The notes under the pieces: generated by a model | What the model was told of the DNA's origin: nothing | The model's database searches: none | What the model saw: the letters and a program-made list of their open reading frames with translations, nothing else | Translations under genes and position numbers: made by a program | Part shown: one piece after another, positions 27,579 to 35,295 of the stretch | How positions within the stretch are numbered: the stretch's first letter is position 1 | Layout: each line of letters opens with the position of its first letter | Source of the DNA: Bacillota bacterium | GTDB lineage: Bacteria > Bacillota > Clostridia > Oscillospirales > Ethanoligenentaceae | NCBI GenBank assembly: GCA_023391835.1 | Contig: JAEWAE010000001.1 | Span: 1 to 63,514, forward strand | Reading direction: 5' to 3' | DNA length: 63,514 nt

Positions 27579-29363
27579 TCATTTCCTTTCCGTTCCGGCG
27601 GGCCCGTCTTCCCGGCACCGTGCGGGCAGTTCCGGGTCCGGCTGGACGTATGCCGTGCGGTAATCCTCATAGATCACCTTGCCGGGCTTGGCACCGGCAG
27701 GCTTTTTGACGTTTTTCACCGCCGTGTAATCCACCGGCACCTGGGCCGAGCCCCGCGCCTTGCTGTGGAAAGCCGCCAGCACAGCCGCCTGGGTGAGGGT
27801 GCGCTCGGGCACCGTTTCGCCGCGGGCGCAGACGATCACATGGGCGCCGGGAATATTGTGGGTGTGCAGCCAAATATCGCTTTTGGCCGCCGTACGCAGT
27901 GTCAGCCGGTCATTCTGTCGGTTGTTGCGCCCCACGAGAATGCGGTAGCCGTCATCGGAACGGAAATGCAGCGGCTCGCTTTCCCGGCTGCGGCGGGCGG
28001 ATTTCGGCCCGTGGCGTTTAAGGTAGCCTTCCGCAACGAGCTCCTCACGGATCTCGGCGATCTCGCTTTCCCCACCGGCCCGGGTGAGCGCGTCAAAGAC
28101 GCTGTCGAGATATTCCAGCTCGCTTTGCCCGGCGGCGATCTGGCCGGTCAGGTATTTTTCCGCCACCGAGGCCTTGCGGTAGCGGTGGTAATACTTCTGC
28201 GCATTCTGCGACGGGGTCAGGGAAGGGTCGAGCTCCACTTCAATGGCGGGCGAGCCCTCTTCATAGTAATTTTCCAGCCGGCAGCGGGTCATACCCTTTT
28301 GCAGCCGGTACATATTGGCGGAAATCAGGTCGCCCCGGATCTTGAGCGCCTCGCGGTCCTCGCTGCGACGCAGCTCGGCACGCTGGTTGTCCATCCGGCG
28401 GCTGACCCGTTCCACCGCGTTGCCGATGAGGGTGAGCAGGTCGTGGGCCCGGCGGTTCACATTTTCCACCCGGTCCCGTTCGGAATAAAAGACGTCAAGC
28501 AGGGTGGAAAAATCGGGGTATTCCTTCACCGCGGCGGCCGTGCCGTACTGGGTGACCGGGAGGAAGGAAAAATCCAGCGGTTTCCCGGTGGCGGTGTCGC
28601 GGATGAGCATCGGCGTACCCTTGCCCTGCCGCACGGCATCCGCCAACCGGCCCAGGAAAAAGGCGAGCCGTTGCTCCTGCTCCTCCGTCATTTCCTCGGC
28701 GCGGGCACCGGCATCCCGGCATGCCAGCGCAATCATCTCGCGGCAGACCACCGGTGAAACGCCCTGAATCAGCCCCAGCAGTACCTTGGCCGCCTCGCCG
28801 TGCCCCTGCCGCACCGCCCGGGCCGCCTGCGCCGGGTCGGCGGCGGTCAGGTCGGTTTTGTGCTGGGCCGGGGGCATCTCATATTTCATGCCGGGCAGGA
28901 TCTGCCGCACGCTGGACATGCTCGCGTCCACCCGCTTGACGGCATCCATGATGCGACCGTTTTCATCGAGCACGATGACATTGCTGCGTCGGCCCATCAC
29001 TTCGGCCGCCAGCGTCAGGCGCACCTCATCCCCCAGCTCGTTGCGGCTGTCGAAATGCACAAACAGGATGCGTTCCAGCCCGGGCTGTTCCACTCCCGCA
29101 AACCGCGCGCCCGACAAATGCTTGCGCAGCAGCATGCAGAACATGGGGGGCTGCTGGGGGTTTTCCCGTGGCACGCGGCTCAGATGCACCCGGGGATTAT
29201 TCGGGCTGGCGGTGAGGATCAGCCGCGGGCTGCCCTCCCGGCCGCGGAAAATCAAATCCACCTCGTCCCGCTCGGGCTGCTGGATCTTATCCACCCGTGC
29301 GCCCTCCAGCCGGCGATTGATTTCCTGTGCCAAAAAATGAAGCAGCACCCCGTCCAGCGCCAT
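27579..29363 (-). CDS. rqcH: RqcH, ribosome-associated quality control protein (NFACT family)
   Basis: A 594-residue NFACT protein. In Firmicutes RqcH binds stalled 50S-peptidyl-tRNA complexes and recruits Ala-tRNA to add C-terminal alanine tails that mark the peptide for degradation. It was earlier annotated as fibronectin-binding protein. NFACT-N starts MALDGVLLHFLAQEINRRL. A central coiled coil follows (about 300-440). The C-terminal NFACT-R domain carries GYRILVGRNNRQNDRLT and DIWLHTHNIPGAHVIV. Length is normal. Confidence 0.93.
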   Translation of the reverse strand: MALDGVLLHFLAQEINRRLEGARVDKIQQPERDEVDLIFRGREGSPRLILTASPNNPRVHLSRVPRENPQQPPMFCMLLRKHLSGARFAGVEQPGLERILFVHFDSRNELGDEVRLTLAAEVMGRRSNVIVLDENGRIMDAVKRVDASMSSVRQILPGMKYEMPPAQHKTDLTAADPAQAARAVRQGHGEAAKVLLGLIQGVSPVVCREMIALACRDAGARAEEMTEEQEQRLAFFLGRLADAVRQGKGTPMLIRDTATGKPLDFSFLPVTQYGTAAAVKEYPDFSTLLDVFYSERDRVENVNRRAHDLLTLIGNAVERVSRRMDNQRAELRRSEDREALKIRGDLISANMYRLQKGMTRCRLENYYEEGSPAIEVELDPSLTPSQNAQKYYHRYRKASVAEKYLTGQIAAGQSELEYLDSVFDALTRAGGESEIAEIREELVAEGYLKRHGPKSARRSRESEPLHFRSDDGYRILVGRNNRQNDRLTLRTAAKSDIWLHTHNIPGAHVIVCARGETVPERTLTQAAVLAAFHSKARGSAQVPVDYTAVKNVKKPAGAKPGKVIYEDYRTAYVQPDPELPARCREDGPAGTERK

Positions 29364-29413
29364 ATTCCGTCACCCTTTCCCCGATGCCGCGACGGGCACC
29401 GCCTGATGCGTCG

Positions 29414-30526
29414 TTATACGTTCACATAATGAGCCGGGTCGGTCAGCGACTCGGCCGTCTCAAATGCGACCTGCGGAAACTGCCCGCCCAGCCGCCGGCA
29501 CAGCCATGGGCAGACGACGGCTTCGGTGGCATAATGCCCCGCCGCCACCACATCCAGCCCGCATTCCCGGGCGGCCAGCACATCCGAATGTTTGATTTCG
29601 CCGGTCAGGATCACATCCGCGCCCGCTTTGGCCGCCGGGAGGGTCATCTCGCCGTCCCACGCACCGCTGCAAAGCGCCGCGTGGCGCACCGGGCGCGTCA
29701 TATCCGTCCCGTAAACCACCGCGCCCCGGGCCGACAGCCGCCGGGCGCACTCCCGCGCGAAATCTTCGAGCGGCAGCTCCCGTTCCGGCTCGGCCAGACG
29801 CCCCATGCCATAGGGTTCCCGCACGGCCTCGTCGTCAAACACGTCAAAGGCCGGCTCCTCATAAGGGTGGGCCGCCCGCATGGCGGCGACAACGGCGGCA
29901 AGATCCTTTCCCCGGCAAATGGCCTCAATGCGCATTTCGTCGGCTTCGGCGGCCTCGCCTTCCCGCCCGATAAACGGATGAGCCCCCGCCAGCGGGCGGA
30001 AACGGCCGACCCCCGGCGACTCAAAGCTGCAGCCGTCATAATTGCCCAGCCGGCCCGCACCGGCCCGCGCCATAGCCTGCCGCACCGCGTCGGCCTGCGC
30101 GCGGGGGACGAACACCACGATCTTTTTATAGGGGAAGGCCCCCGCCGGCAACAGGATGCGTGCGTTTTGCAGGCCCAGTACATCGGCCAGCACGTCGTTG
30201 AGCCCACCGTTTGCCATGTCGAGATTGGTGTGCATGCACACGGCCGTCAGACCGCGGCGCGCCAACTCCCACACCGGCCGTCCCGGCCCTTCGGAAAGAA
30301 TCCGTCTGGCCGGATGAAAAATCACCGGGTGGTGGCTCACAACCATCTGTGCGCCCTTCTCAGCCGCTTCCGCACACACGGCGGAGGTAATATCCAGCGC
30401 CACAAGCACCCGGCTCACGGGCTGGGCCGGGCTGCCGGCCAGCAGCCCCGGATTGTCATAGCTTTCCGCCAGAGCAAGCGGCGCCAGTTGTGCCAGATAC
30501 TCAAAGATTTCCCCCGCGCGGGTCAT
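29414..30526 (-). CDS. Nif3-like dinuclear metal-centre protein (YqfO type)
   Basis: A 370-residue Nif3/DUF34 protein with the metal-binding N-terminal part (LAESYDNPGLLAG, VVSHHPVIFHPARR) and the C-terminal half (GEIKHSDVLAARE, GHYATEAVV). A CutA/PII-like insert lies between, as in YqfO. Roles in cyclohydrolase-like or metal-related repair have been proposed but are unsettled. The ATG at 30526 follows GGAAAGGGGAT; the open frame extends to 30673 without a ribosome site. It lies downstream of trmK, the conserved Firmicute arrangement. Confidence 0.9.
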   Translation of the reverse strand: MTRAGEIFEYLAQLAPLALAESYDNPGLLAGSPAQPVSRVLVALDITSAVCAEAAEKGAQMVVSHHPVIFHPARRILSEGPGRPVWELARRGLTAVCMHTNLDMANGGLNDVLADVLGLQNARILLPAGAFPYKKIVVFVPRAQADAVRQAMARAGAGRLGNYDGCSFESPGVGRFRPLAGAHPFIGREGEAAEADEMRIEAICRGKDLAAVVAAMRAAHPYEEPAFDVFDDEAVREPYGMGRLAEPERELPLEDFARECARRLSARGAVVYGTDMTRPVRHAALCSGAWDGEMTLPAAKAGADVILTGEIKHSDVLAARECGLDVVAAGHYATEAVVCPWLCRRLGGQFPQVAFETAESLTDPAHYVNV

Positions 30527-30700
30527 ACGGCTATCCCCTTTCCGTTCAGGCTCTTTATATATCCGTATATCCATGAAAATTCGCCGGATTTCACGAATAA
30601 TACCGTTTCCCTTAATAAAACAAAGAGACACTACTTGCCGGGCTCTGCGTATTTTGACGCGGCTGGGCGTCACTCAGCCGAAGCAGACAGCCTTTAGGTG

Positions 30701-31453
30701 TTAACACAAAGCCGAATCATCCGTTTTGGCCCGGCGCCGTAGAGCGGCCGCCAATTCTTCCAAAGGCCCCGCCTCATCCCGCCGATCGGCGGAAAGGCGC
30801 AGCCCAGCCGCCTGCTTTTCCAGCACGCAGGCCCGGTGCCGCAGATAATCCCGGGCGGCCGGGCCATCCCGCCCCGTCAGGGTGCCCGCCGCGCAGAAAA
30901 GCGCATCCGGCTCCCATGGGCGGCCGTCGTATTCCGCCGCCATGGCGGCATAGAGATGCCGGCCCTCCCGGGCCGCCGCCTCCCGCCGGATGGCAAAGCC
31001 GGCCCGGCAGAGATAGCGGCGCAGTTCGTCTTCCCCCGTCATGGGCTGGAGCACCAACCGCACGGCCGGTGTGCGGAGCCATTCCCCAGCGGCCAGAATA
31101 GAGGCGATGAGCTCGCCCCCCATGCCCGCGACCACCACGTCGTCCGTCGGCGGCACCGCGCCCAGCCCGTCGGAAAGAATCAGCCGCACCCGGTCGGTGA
31201 CGGCAAATTCGGTCACCGTGCGGCGGGCTGCCGCCAGCGGGCCGGGCCGGATATCGGCGGCCACGGCGGCATGGCAGGCGCCGGTGAGTACCAGCCATAC
31301 CGGCAGCCGGGCATGATCGGTGCCGATATCCGCCACTGTGCCGCCCGGCCGCACCAGCGCCGCCACCATGCGCAGCCGCGGCCCCAGCGGCGGCAGCCGG
31401 GCGGGCGTCGTGTGATTACTTTCCGTATCCTGCCGCCGGCATGCGCGCCGCAC
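30701..31453 (-). CDS. trmK: tRNA (adenine(22)-N1)-methyltransferase
   Basis: A 250-residue TrmK-family methyltransferase that makes m1A22 in tRNA. The SAM-binding VADIGTDHARLPVWL, the DIRPGPLAAARRTV loop and the catalytic region VVAGMGGELIASIL are clear. The N-terminus is about 25 residues longer than most. The start may be the ATG at 31453 or an in-frame TTG six codons upstream nearer to a GGAGG. The usual rpoD neighbour is not present; nif3 follows. Confidence 0.9.
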   Translation of the reverse strand: MRRACRRQDTESNHTTPARLPPLGPRLRMVAALVRPGGTVADIGTDHARLPVWLVLTGACHAAVAADIRPGPLAAARRTVTEFAVTDRVRLILSDGLGAVPPTDDVVVAGMGGELIASILAAGEWLRTPAVRLVLQPMTGEDELRRYLCRAGFAIRREAAAREGRHLYAAMAAEYDGRPWEPDALFCAAGTLTGRDGPAARDYLRHRACVLEKQAAGLRLSADRRDEAGPLEELAAALRRRAKTDDSALC

Positions 31454-31489
31454 CCGGCAAACACCTCCGCTTCTCTATGTGGGAAGAAA

Positions 31490-31516
31490 TATGCCATCCG
31501 AAAACCGGATGGCATA
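31490..31516 (-). terminator. terminator of the DUF1858 gene
   Basis: TATGCCATCCG and CGGATGGCATA form a perfect 11-bp stem, followed on the minus strand by ATTTCTTCC. Confidence 0.55.
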
Positions 31517-31573
31517 CTCCCTCTATCCGACTCGCCGTCGGTGGTTTCAGACAAACTGAATTTTACGCGGGAT

Positions 31574-31786
31574 TCAGTCGGCTCTCTCCGCAAAATACTT
31601 GTTGAGCTGGTCGATCAGCTCCGTGCTGTCCACCCCATGGACCATGCAGGCATCCTCGATGCTTTCCCCGCGGGAAGCGGGGCAGCCCAGGCAATGCATG
31701 CCGATCGCCATGAAATATTCCGCCGTACCCATGTCCATATCCAAAACGTCGCCGATCAGAGTGTCTTTCGTAATCGTCGCTGCCAT
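31574..31786 (-). CDS. DUF1858 domain protein
   Basis: A 70-residue DUF1858 protein (MAATITKDTLIGDVLD... MHCLGCPASRGESIED). The CxxC lies in the loop typical of the family, which is found alone or fused to hybrid-cluster or redox proteins. A thiol or metal role is inferred. A strong AAAGGAG site precedes the ATG. It appears monocistronic with its own terminator. Confidence 0.88.
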   Translation of the reverse strand: MAATITKDTLIGDVLDMDMGTAEYFMAIGMHCLGCPASRGESIEDACMVHGVDSTELIDQLNKYFAERAD

Positions 31787-31964
31787 TTGCGTTCTCCTTT
31801 CCGTCCGTTCCGAAGCCGGTCAGCTCCGCCCGGGGCGGATACCACCGGCCAAAGTCCCCGGTCACTATTTCACAAAACCGGAGGGGCCTTTGACCCATAA
31901 TTATTATACCGGCCTTTGGGCGCAAATGCAAGTCCCCGCCGACGCCGCCCCGCGCCCGAAGCAT

Positions 31965-31990
31965 AAAAAAAGGCCCCGGGAACCCGGGGC
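31965..31990 (-). terminator. terminator of the zinc-ribbon protein gene
   Basis: GCCCCGGG and CCCGGGGC separated by two bases, followed on the minus strand by CTTTTTTT. Confidence 0.85.
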
Positions 31991-32020
31991 ACACAATGCC
32001 AAAACAAAACCGGCTGGAGA

Positions 32021-32299
32021 TCAGCCCTGCTCCTTGATTTTCGCGAAGCATTCGCTGCAATACACCGGGCGATCTTCTCTCGGCTGGAACGGAACCTTGC
32101 AGGGCTTCCCGCAGGCCGCGCACACAGCGTCGAACATCTCGCGCTGGGGCTTGCCGGCATTTTTGCGGGCATCGCGGCACTTTTTGCATCTCTGCGGCTC
32201 GTTGACGAAACCTTTTTCCGCGTAGAATTCCTGTTCACCGGCCGTGAAAATGAATTCCTCGCCACACTCTTTGCAGACAAGCTTCTTGTCCTGGTACAT
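32021..32299 (-). CDS. small zinc-ribbon protein
   Basis: A 92-residue protein with three CxxC-type pairs: CKECGEEF, CKKCRDAR and CAACGKPC, plus CSEC. This suggests one or two zinc ribbons related to a probable zinc-ribbon/CxxC domain family common in Clostridia. Function is unknown; nucleic-acid or protein binding is possible. It is the first gene downstream of the tRNA-like element and may share its transcript. Confidence 0.82.
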   Translation of the reverse strand: MYQDKKLVCKECGEEFIFTAGEQEFYAEKGFVNEPQRCKKCRDARKNAGKPQREMFDAVCAACGKPCKVPFQPREDRPVYCSECFAKIKEQG

Positions 32300-32331
32300 G
32301 CTTTTTACCTCGCTTTGGTATTGAATAAATT

Positions 32332-32399
32332 TGCCCGAGGACGGATTTGAACCGACACCTTTGAGTCATCGCAACGCTCTGCCATTGAGCTACTGGGGC
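32332..32399 (-). tRNA. tRNA-like sequence with a shortened anticodon arm (probable tRNA pseudogene)
   Basis: The acceptor stem GCCCCAG/CTCGGGC pairs with one C-C mismatch. The D arm GCTC-AATGGCA-GAGC is perfect. The T arm GTCGG-TTCAAAT-CCGTC has one T-T mismatch and the standard loop. Between D and T arms only 19 bases remain, where an ordinary tRNA needs about 23, and they do not form a 5-bp anticodon stem. Total length is 68. No CCA is encoded. It is either a decayed tRNA or a tRNA-like domain of the adjoining RNA; no amino acid can be assigned. Confidence 0.55.
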
Positions 32400-32403
32400 A
32401 TAT

Positions 32404-32837
32404 TGACGGAAGAAAATGTACAATCGCCGCTTTGGCGGCATCTCATCTCCCACCCGGATGCAGCAGTCGGAAATTCCACCGGCGCATTCCTTTTTATTGT
32501 ATGCGGTTCACCGCTGCCCCACTCTTTGCGGGTAATCAACGGGAGCTCACACAAATAACCGCGCCGGTCGCCCGCGTGCACCTTCGGCACCTTGGGCAGT
32601 CAGCTGCTCCGAATCGGCCCCATGTGAAAATGGCAGCCCTACGTCGACTCATGCGTGGCAAAACCTCAGCCAGGTAAAATCGACGCTCTGTGAAAGGCCA
32701 GCCGGCCTCCCACCCCTGTGAAGGGTCCGAATAATCCGCTGCGGCGCCCATATGCGACGCCCAAGACGGATTTCCGCATGCAAGAAAACCCTGATTGATG
32801 AATCCCGGTCCGCTTACATTCACAATTTCTTACAGCC
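32404..32837 (-). ncRNA. candidate structured non-coding RNA
   Basis: A 560-base gap without a credible gene. From a consensus promoter, the minus-strand RNA contains many hairpins: GGCGTC/GGCGCC with a 7-base loop, CCCT-TCAC-AGGG, AGGCC-GGCT-GGCCT, CGTCGA/TCGACG, GCTGC/GCAGC enclosing CCAT/ATGG and CCG/CGG, GTGC/GCAC, GCGG-TGAA-CCGC and GCCGC-CAAA-GCGGC. It runs straight into the tRNA-like sequence. RNase P, tmRNA, SRP, 6S and the common riboswitch signatures were looked for and not recognised. Boundaries and existence are inferred. Confidence 0.45.
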
Positions 32838-32842
32838 CTTAT

Positions 32843-32871
32843 AGAATACAACGACTTTATTGATTTGTCAA
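32843..32871 (-). promoter_or_regulatory. consensus promoter of the candidate structured RNA
   Basis: Minus-strand TTGACA (32866-32871) and TATTCT (32843-32848) are spaced by 17 bases in an AT-rich stretch (32840-32950). The predicted start is near 32837. No protein gene follows for more than 500 bases. Confidence 0.7.
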
Positions 32872-32967
32872 GTATCCGCCGGTTACTAATATAATTTTTA
32901 GTGAAATTTATACTCTTTCTTTTCGAATTGCCATAATTTTCAATACTATTCCACAATGTGGCACTCA

Positions 32968-33981
32968 TTAGCATATGCGCGGGAGCAATTCGCCGCCGGG
33001 CATGGCCAGCATCCGACGGCCGCCGGCGGGCGTACGCACCACGACCCGTCCAGGCATTTCGGCGGTCACCTCGCCGACACGCGCGGCGCCTGCCCCCTCG
33101 GGGCAGCCGTGCAGCGCTTCGAGCAGGCGGTCGGCGGCGGCCGCCGGGGCGAATACCACCATGCGGCCCTCGCAGGCCATATACAAGGGGTCCAGCCCCA
33201 GCAGCCCGCACACGCCGCGCACACCGTCATCCACCGGGATAGCGGCTTCCTCAAGCTCCACGCAGGTGCCGCTCTGGCCGGCGATTTCCCCCAGCACGGT
33301 GCCCACACCGCCGCGGGTCGCGTCGCGGATGGCGTGGATTGCCGCCCCTGTGGCGAGCATGCGGCGCACCGGCTCCCAAAGCGGCGCACAGTCGCTGTCG
33401 ACGGCGGCCTCGATGCCGTACTCGCCGCGGGCCAGCAGGATGGCGCACCCGTGCCGGCCGATGTCACCGGTGACCAGCACGGCGTCGCCCGCCTTCACCT
33501 GTGCGCCGCCCAGTGCTGCCGCGCCCGGTGCGTCGGCGATCCGCCCCACGCCCGACGTGGTGATGAATACCCCGCCGCACTGGCCGTGCCCGACGACCTT
33601 GGTATCCCCCGACACAATATGCGCGCCGGCGCGCCGGGCCGTCTGCGCCATGGAGCGGGCAATTTCCCGCAGCTTTGCCACGGGGAATCCTTCTTCCAAA
33701 ATAAATGAGGCGGTCAGCCACAACGGCTGGGCGCCCATGCACGCCAGATCGTTGACCGTGCCGCAGACGCTCAGCTTGCCGATGTTCCCGCCGCGGAAAA
33801 AGGGCGGCGACACCACAAAACCGTCAGTGGTCATGGCCATGCGGCCGCCGGGGGAATCCAGCACTGCCGCGTCATCCCGTGTCAGATAGGGGCTGTCGAA
33901 TTCCGCCGTGAATATATCCGCGATCAGCCGGGCCGTCTGGCTGCCTCCGGCCCCATGGGCCATGGTGATGATTTCCTCCAT
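32968..33981 (-). CDS. hypE: [NiFe] hydrogenase maturation protein HypE
   Basis: A 337-residue HypE. With HypF it converts a carbamoyl group on its C-terminal cysteine to thiocyanate, the source of the active-site CN ligands. The N-terminal MAHGAGG region, the ATP-binding AIR-synthase fold and the C-terminal PRIC, with Cys as last residue, are all present. The start at 33981 follows AAAGGGGAGAGG. It is the last gene of the ech-hyp operon, after hypD. Confidence 0.96.
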   Translation of the reverse strand: MEEIITMAHGAGGSQTARLIADIFTAEFDSPYLTRDDAAVLDSPGGRMAMTTDGFVVSPPFFRGGNIGKLSVCGTVNDLACMGAQPLWLTASFILEEGFPVAKLREIARSMAQTARRAGAHIVSGDTKVVGHGQCGGVFITTSGVGRIADAPGAAALGGAQVKAGDAVLVTGDIGRHGCAILLARGEYGIEAAVDSDCAPLWEPVRRMLATGAAIHAIRDATRGGVGTVLGEIAGQSGTCVELEEAAIPVDDGVRGVCGLLGLDPLYMACEGRMVVFAPAAAADRLLEALHGCPEGAGAARVGEVTAEMPGRVVVRTPAGGRRMLAMPGGELLPRIC

Positions 33982-34013
33982 TACAGGCACCTCTCCCCTT
34001 TCCGCCGCGCGAT

Positions 34014-35066
34014 TCAGCAAGCGGAAATCCCGTATTTATAGCACGCGGCACAGGCCCCTTCACCTGACACCATACACGCGCCCACCGGGTGCTCCGGCGT
34101 GCAACGCCGACCGAAAAGCGAGCACTCCGCCGGTTCCAGCTCCCCGCGCAGCACTTCGCCGCAATGGCAGCCCGCCGGTTCCCGCTCGGGCATCTGCGGC
34201 AAGCCGAAACGCTCGGCGGCGTCGAAGGCGGCGTATGTTTCCCGCAGACGCAGCCCGGAGCCGGGGATATTCCCCAAACCGCGCCAGCGCGCGTCGCAGG
34301 GCTCCATGACACGCTCCATAAGCGCCCGCGCCGCGGGGTTGCCGTCCTCTGCCACCACGCGGGGGTAGGCGTTGATTGCGAAAGCCCCGTGGCCGCTGCG
34401 ACGGGCGATCACCAGCAGCGCCGTGAGCAGTTCCCCGGCCGTAAAGCCGGACACCGCCCCCGACACGCCCTGCTGCGCCAGACGGCGAAACACCGCCATG
34501 CCCGTAATGGCCGCCACATGCCCCGGGTAAAGGAACGCGTCCACCCGGTCGGCCAACGTATAATAGGCCCGTTCCATCGTCTTGCAGGCGCAGAGCAGGC
34601 TGAAATTTGAAATATGATCCCGCGCGGCCTTTTCCACCGCCAGGCAGGCGGATGGGACGGTGGTCTCAAACCCCACGGCCAGAAAAACGATCTGCCGACC
34701 GGGATTTTGCCGGGCCAGTTCCAACGCATCCAGTGGGGAATAGACCACCCGCACGTCGGCGCCCTGTGCCCGGGCAAGCGCCAAAGTCGACTCGCCCCCC
34801 GGCACCCGCAGTAGGTCGCCGAAGCTGCACACAGTCACATCGGGCCGGCCGGCCAGCCACAGCGCCCGGTCGATATAATCAGCCGGGGTCACGCACACCG
34901 GGCAGCCAGGGCCCGCCACCAGCCGGATGCCCGGCGGCAGCAGGCTGCGGATGCCCAGACGATAATTTTCATGGGTCTGGGTGCCGCAGACTTCCATGAC
35001 CCGCAACGCCGGGCCGTCGTACGCCTGCAGTTCCCCGGCCAGTCGGCGGAGCTCACCGCTCTCCAT
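34014..35066 (-). CDS. hypD: [NiFe] hydrogenase maturation protein HypD
   Basis: A 350-residue iron-sulfur protein that, with HypC, assembles the Fe(CN)2CO centre. Conserved motifs are EVCGTQTHEN, GPGCPVCVTP, VGFETT and the C-terminal Cys-rich 4Fe-4S binding part (CHCGEVLRG... CSLFGRRCTPEHPVGACMVS). The ATG at 35066 overlaps the end of hypC by 14 bases, which gives coupled translation. An upstream in-frame ATG (35138) inside hypC is not supported. Confidence 0.96.
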   Translation of the reverse strand: MESGELRRLAGELQAYDGPALRVMEVCGTQTHENYRLGIRSLLPPGIRLVAGPGCPVCVTPADYIDRALWLAGRPDVTVCSFGDLLRVPGGESTLALARAQGADVRVVYSPLDALELARQNPGRQIVFLAVGFETTVPSACLAVEKAARDHISNFSLLCACKTMERAYYTLADRVDAFLYPGHVAAITGMAVFRRLAQQGVSGAVSGFTAGELLTALLVIARRSGHGAFAINAYPRVVAEDGNPAARALMERVMEPCDARWRGLGNIPGSGLRLRETYAAFDAAERFGLPQMPEREPAGCHCGEVLRGELEPAECSLFGRRCTPEHPVGACMVSGEGACAACYKYGISAC

Positions 35067-35271
35067 AGAGCTCCTCCATGACGGCACGGGTCTCCTCGGC
35101 CTCCTCGGCGGTGATGCGCGCAATGGCGATCCCCGCATGAATCATTACAAAATCGCCCGGCTTCACATCAGGCAACAGATCCACCGCGATCTGCCGCCGG
35201 GCACCCAGGCAGTTGACCATAGCCGTTCCGTTTTCCACTTTTTCCACACGAGCCGATAGCCCGACACACAT
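35053..35271 (-). CDS. hypC: [NiFe] hydrogenase chaperone HypC
   Basis: A 72-residue HypC/HupF chaperone that carries the Fe(CN)2CO unit with HypD to the large subunit. The essential Cys2 is present (MCVGLSARVEK); the usual Pro at position 6 is Ser. The segment VKPGDFVMIHAGIAIARI is typical. AAAGGAG precedes the ATG. Confidence 0.94.
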   Translation of the reverse strand: MCVGLSARVEKVENGTAMVNCLGARRQIAVDLLPDVKPGDFVMIHAGIAIARITAEEAEETRAVMEELYGER

Positions 35272-35295
35272 GATGCGCTCCTTTGCCTTTTCCGG

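Noticed and set aside
25674..28757. 1027-codon plus-strand frame opposite the mprF-like gene and rqcH
   Set aside because: Same GC-driven shadow effect; it crosses two real genes and a terminator.
32560..32660. Glycine-riboswitch-like string GTGCCGAAGG in the structured RNA region
   Set aside because: The other conserved parts of that riboswitch (the CTCTCAGGCAAA segment and the P1 stem) are absent and no glycine-related gene follows.
32536..32823. 95-codon minus-strand frame in the gap before the tRNA-like sequence
   Set aside because: No ribosome site and dense RNA hairpins; the region looks like non-coding RNA. Protein coding was judged less likely but is not formally excluded.
32332..32837. 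tmRNA, RNase P RNA or SRP RNA
   Set aside because: The characteristic sequences of these RNAs (tag-peptide frame with paired 5' end; GAGGAAAGTCC-type core; GGTCCGGAAGGAAGCAGC-type loop) were not found on either strand.
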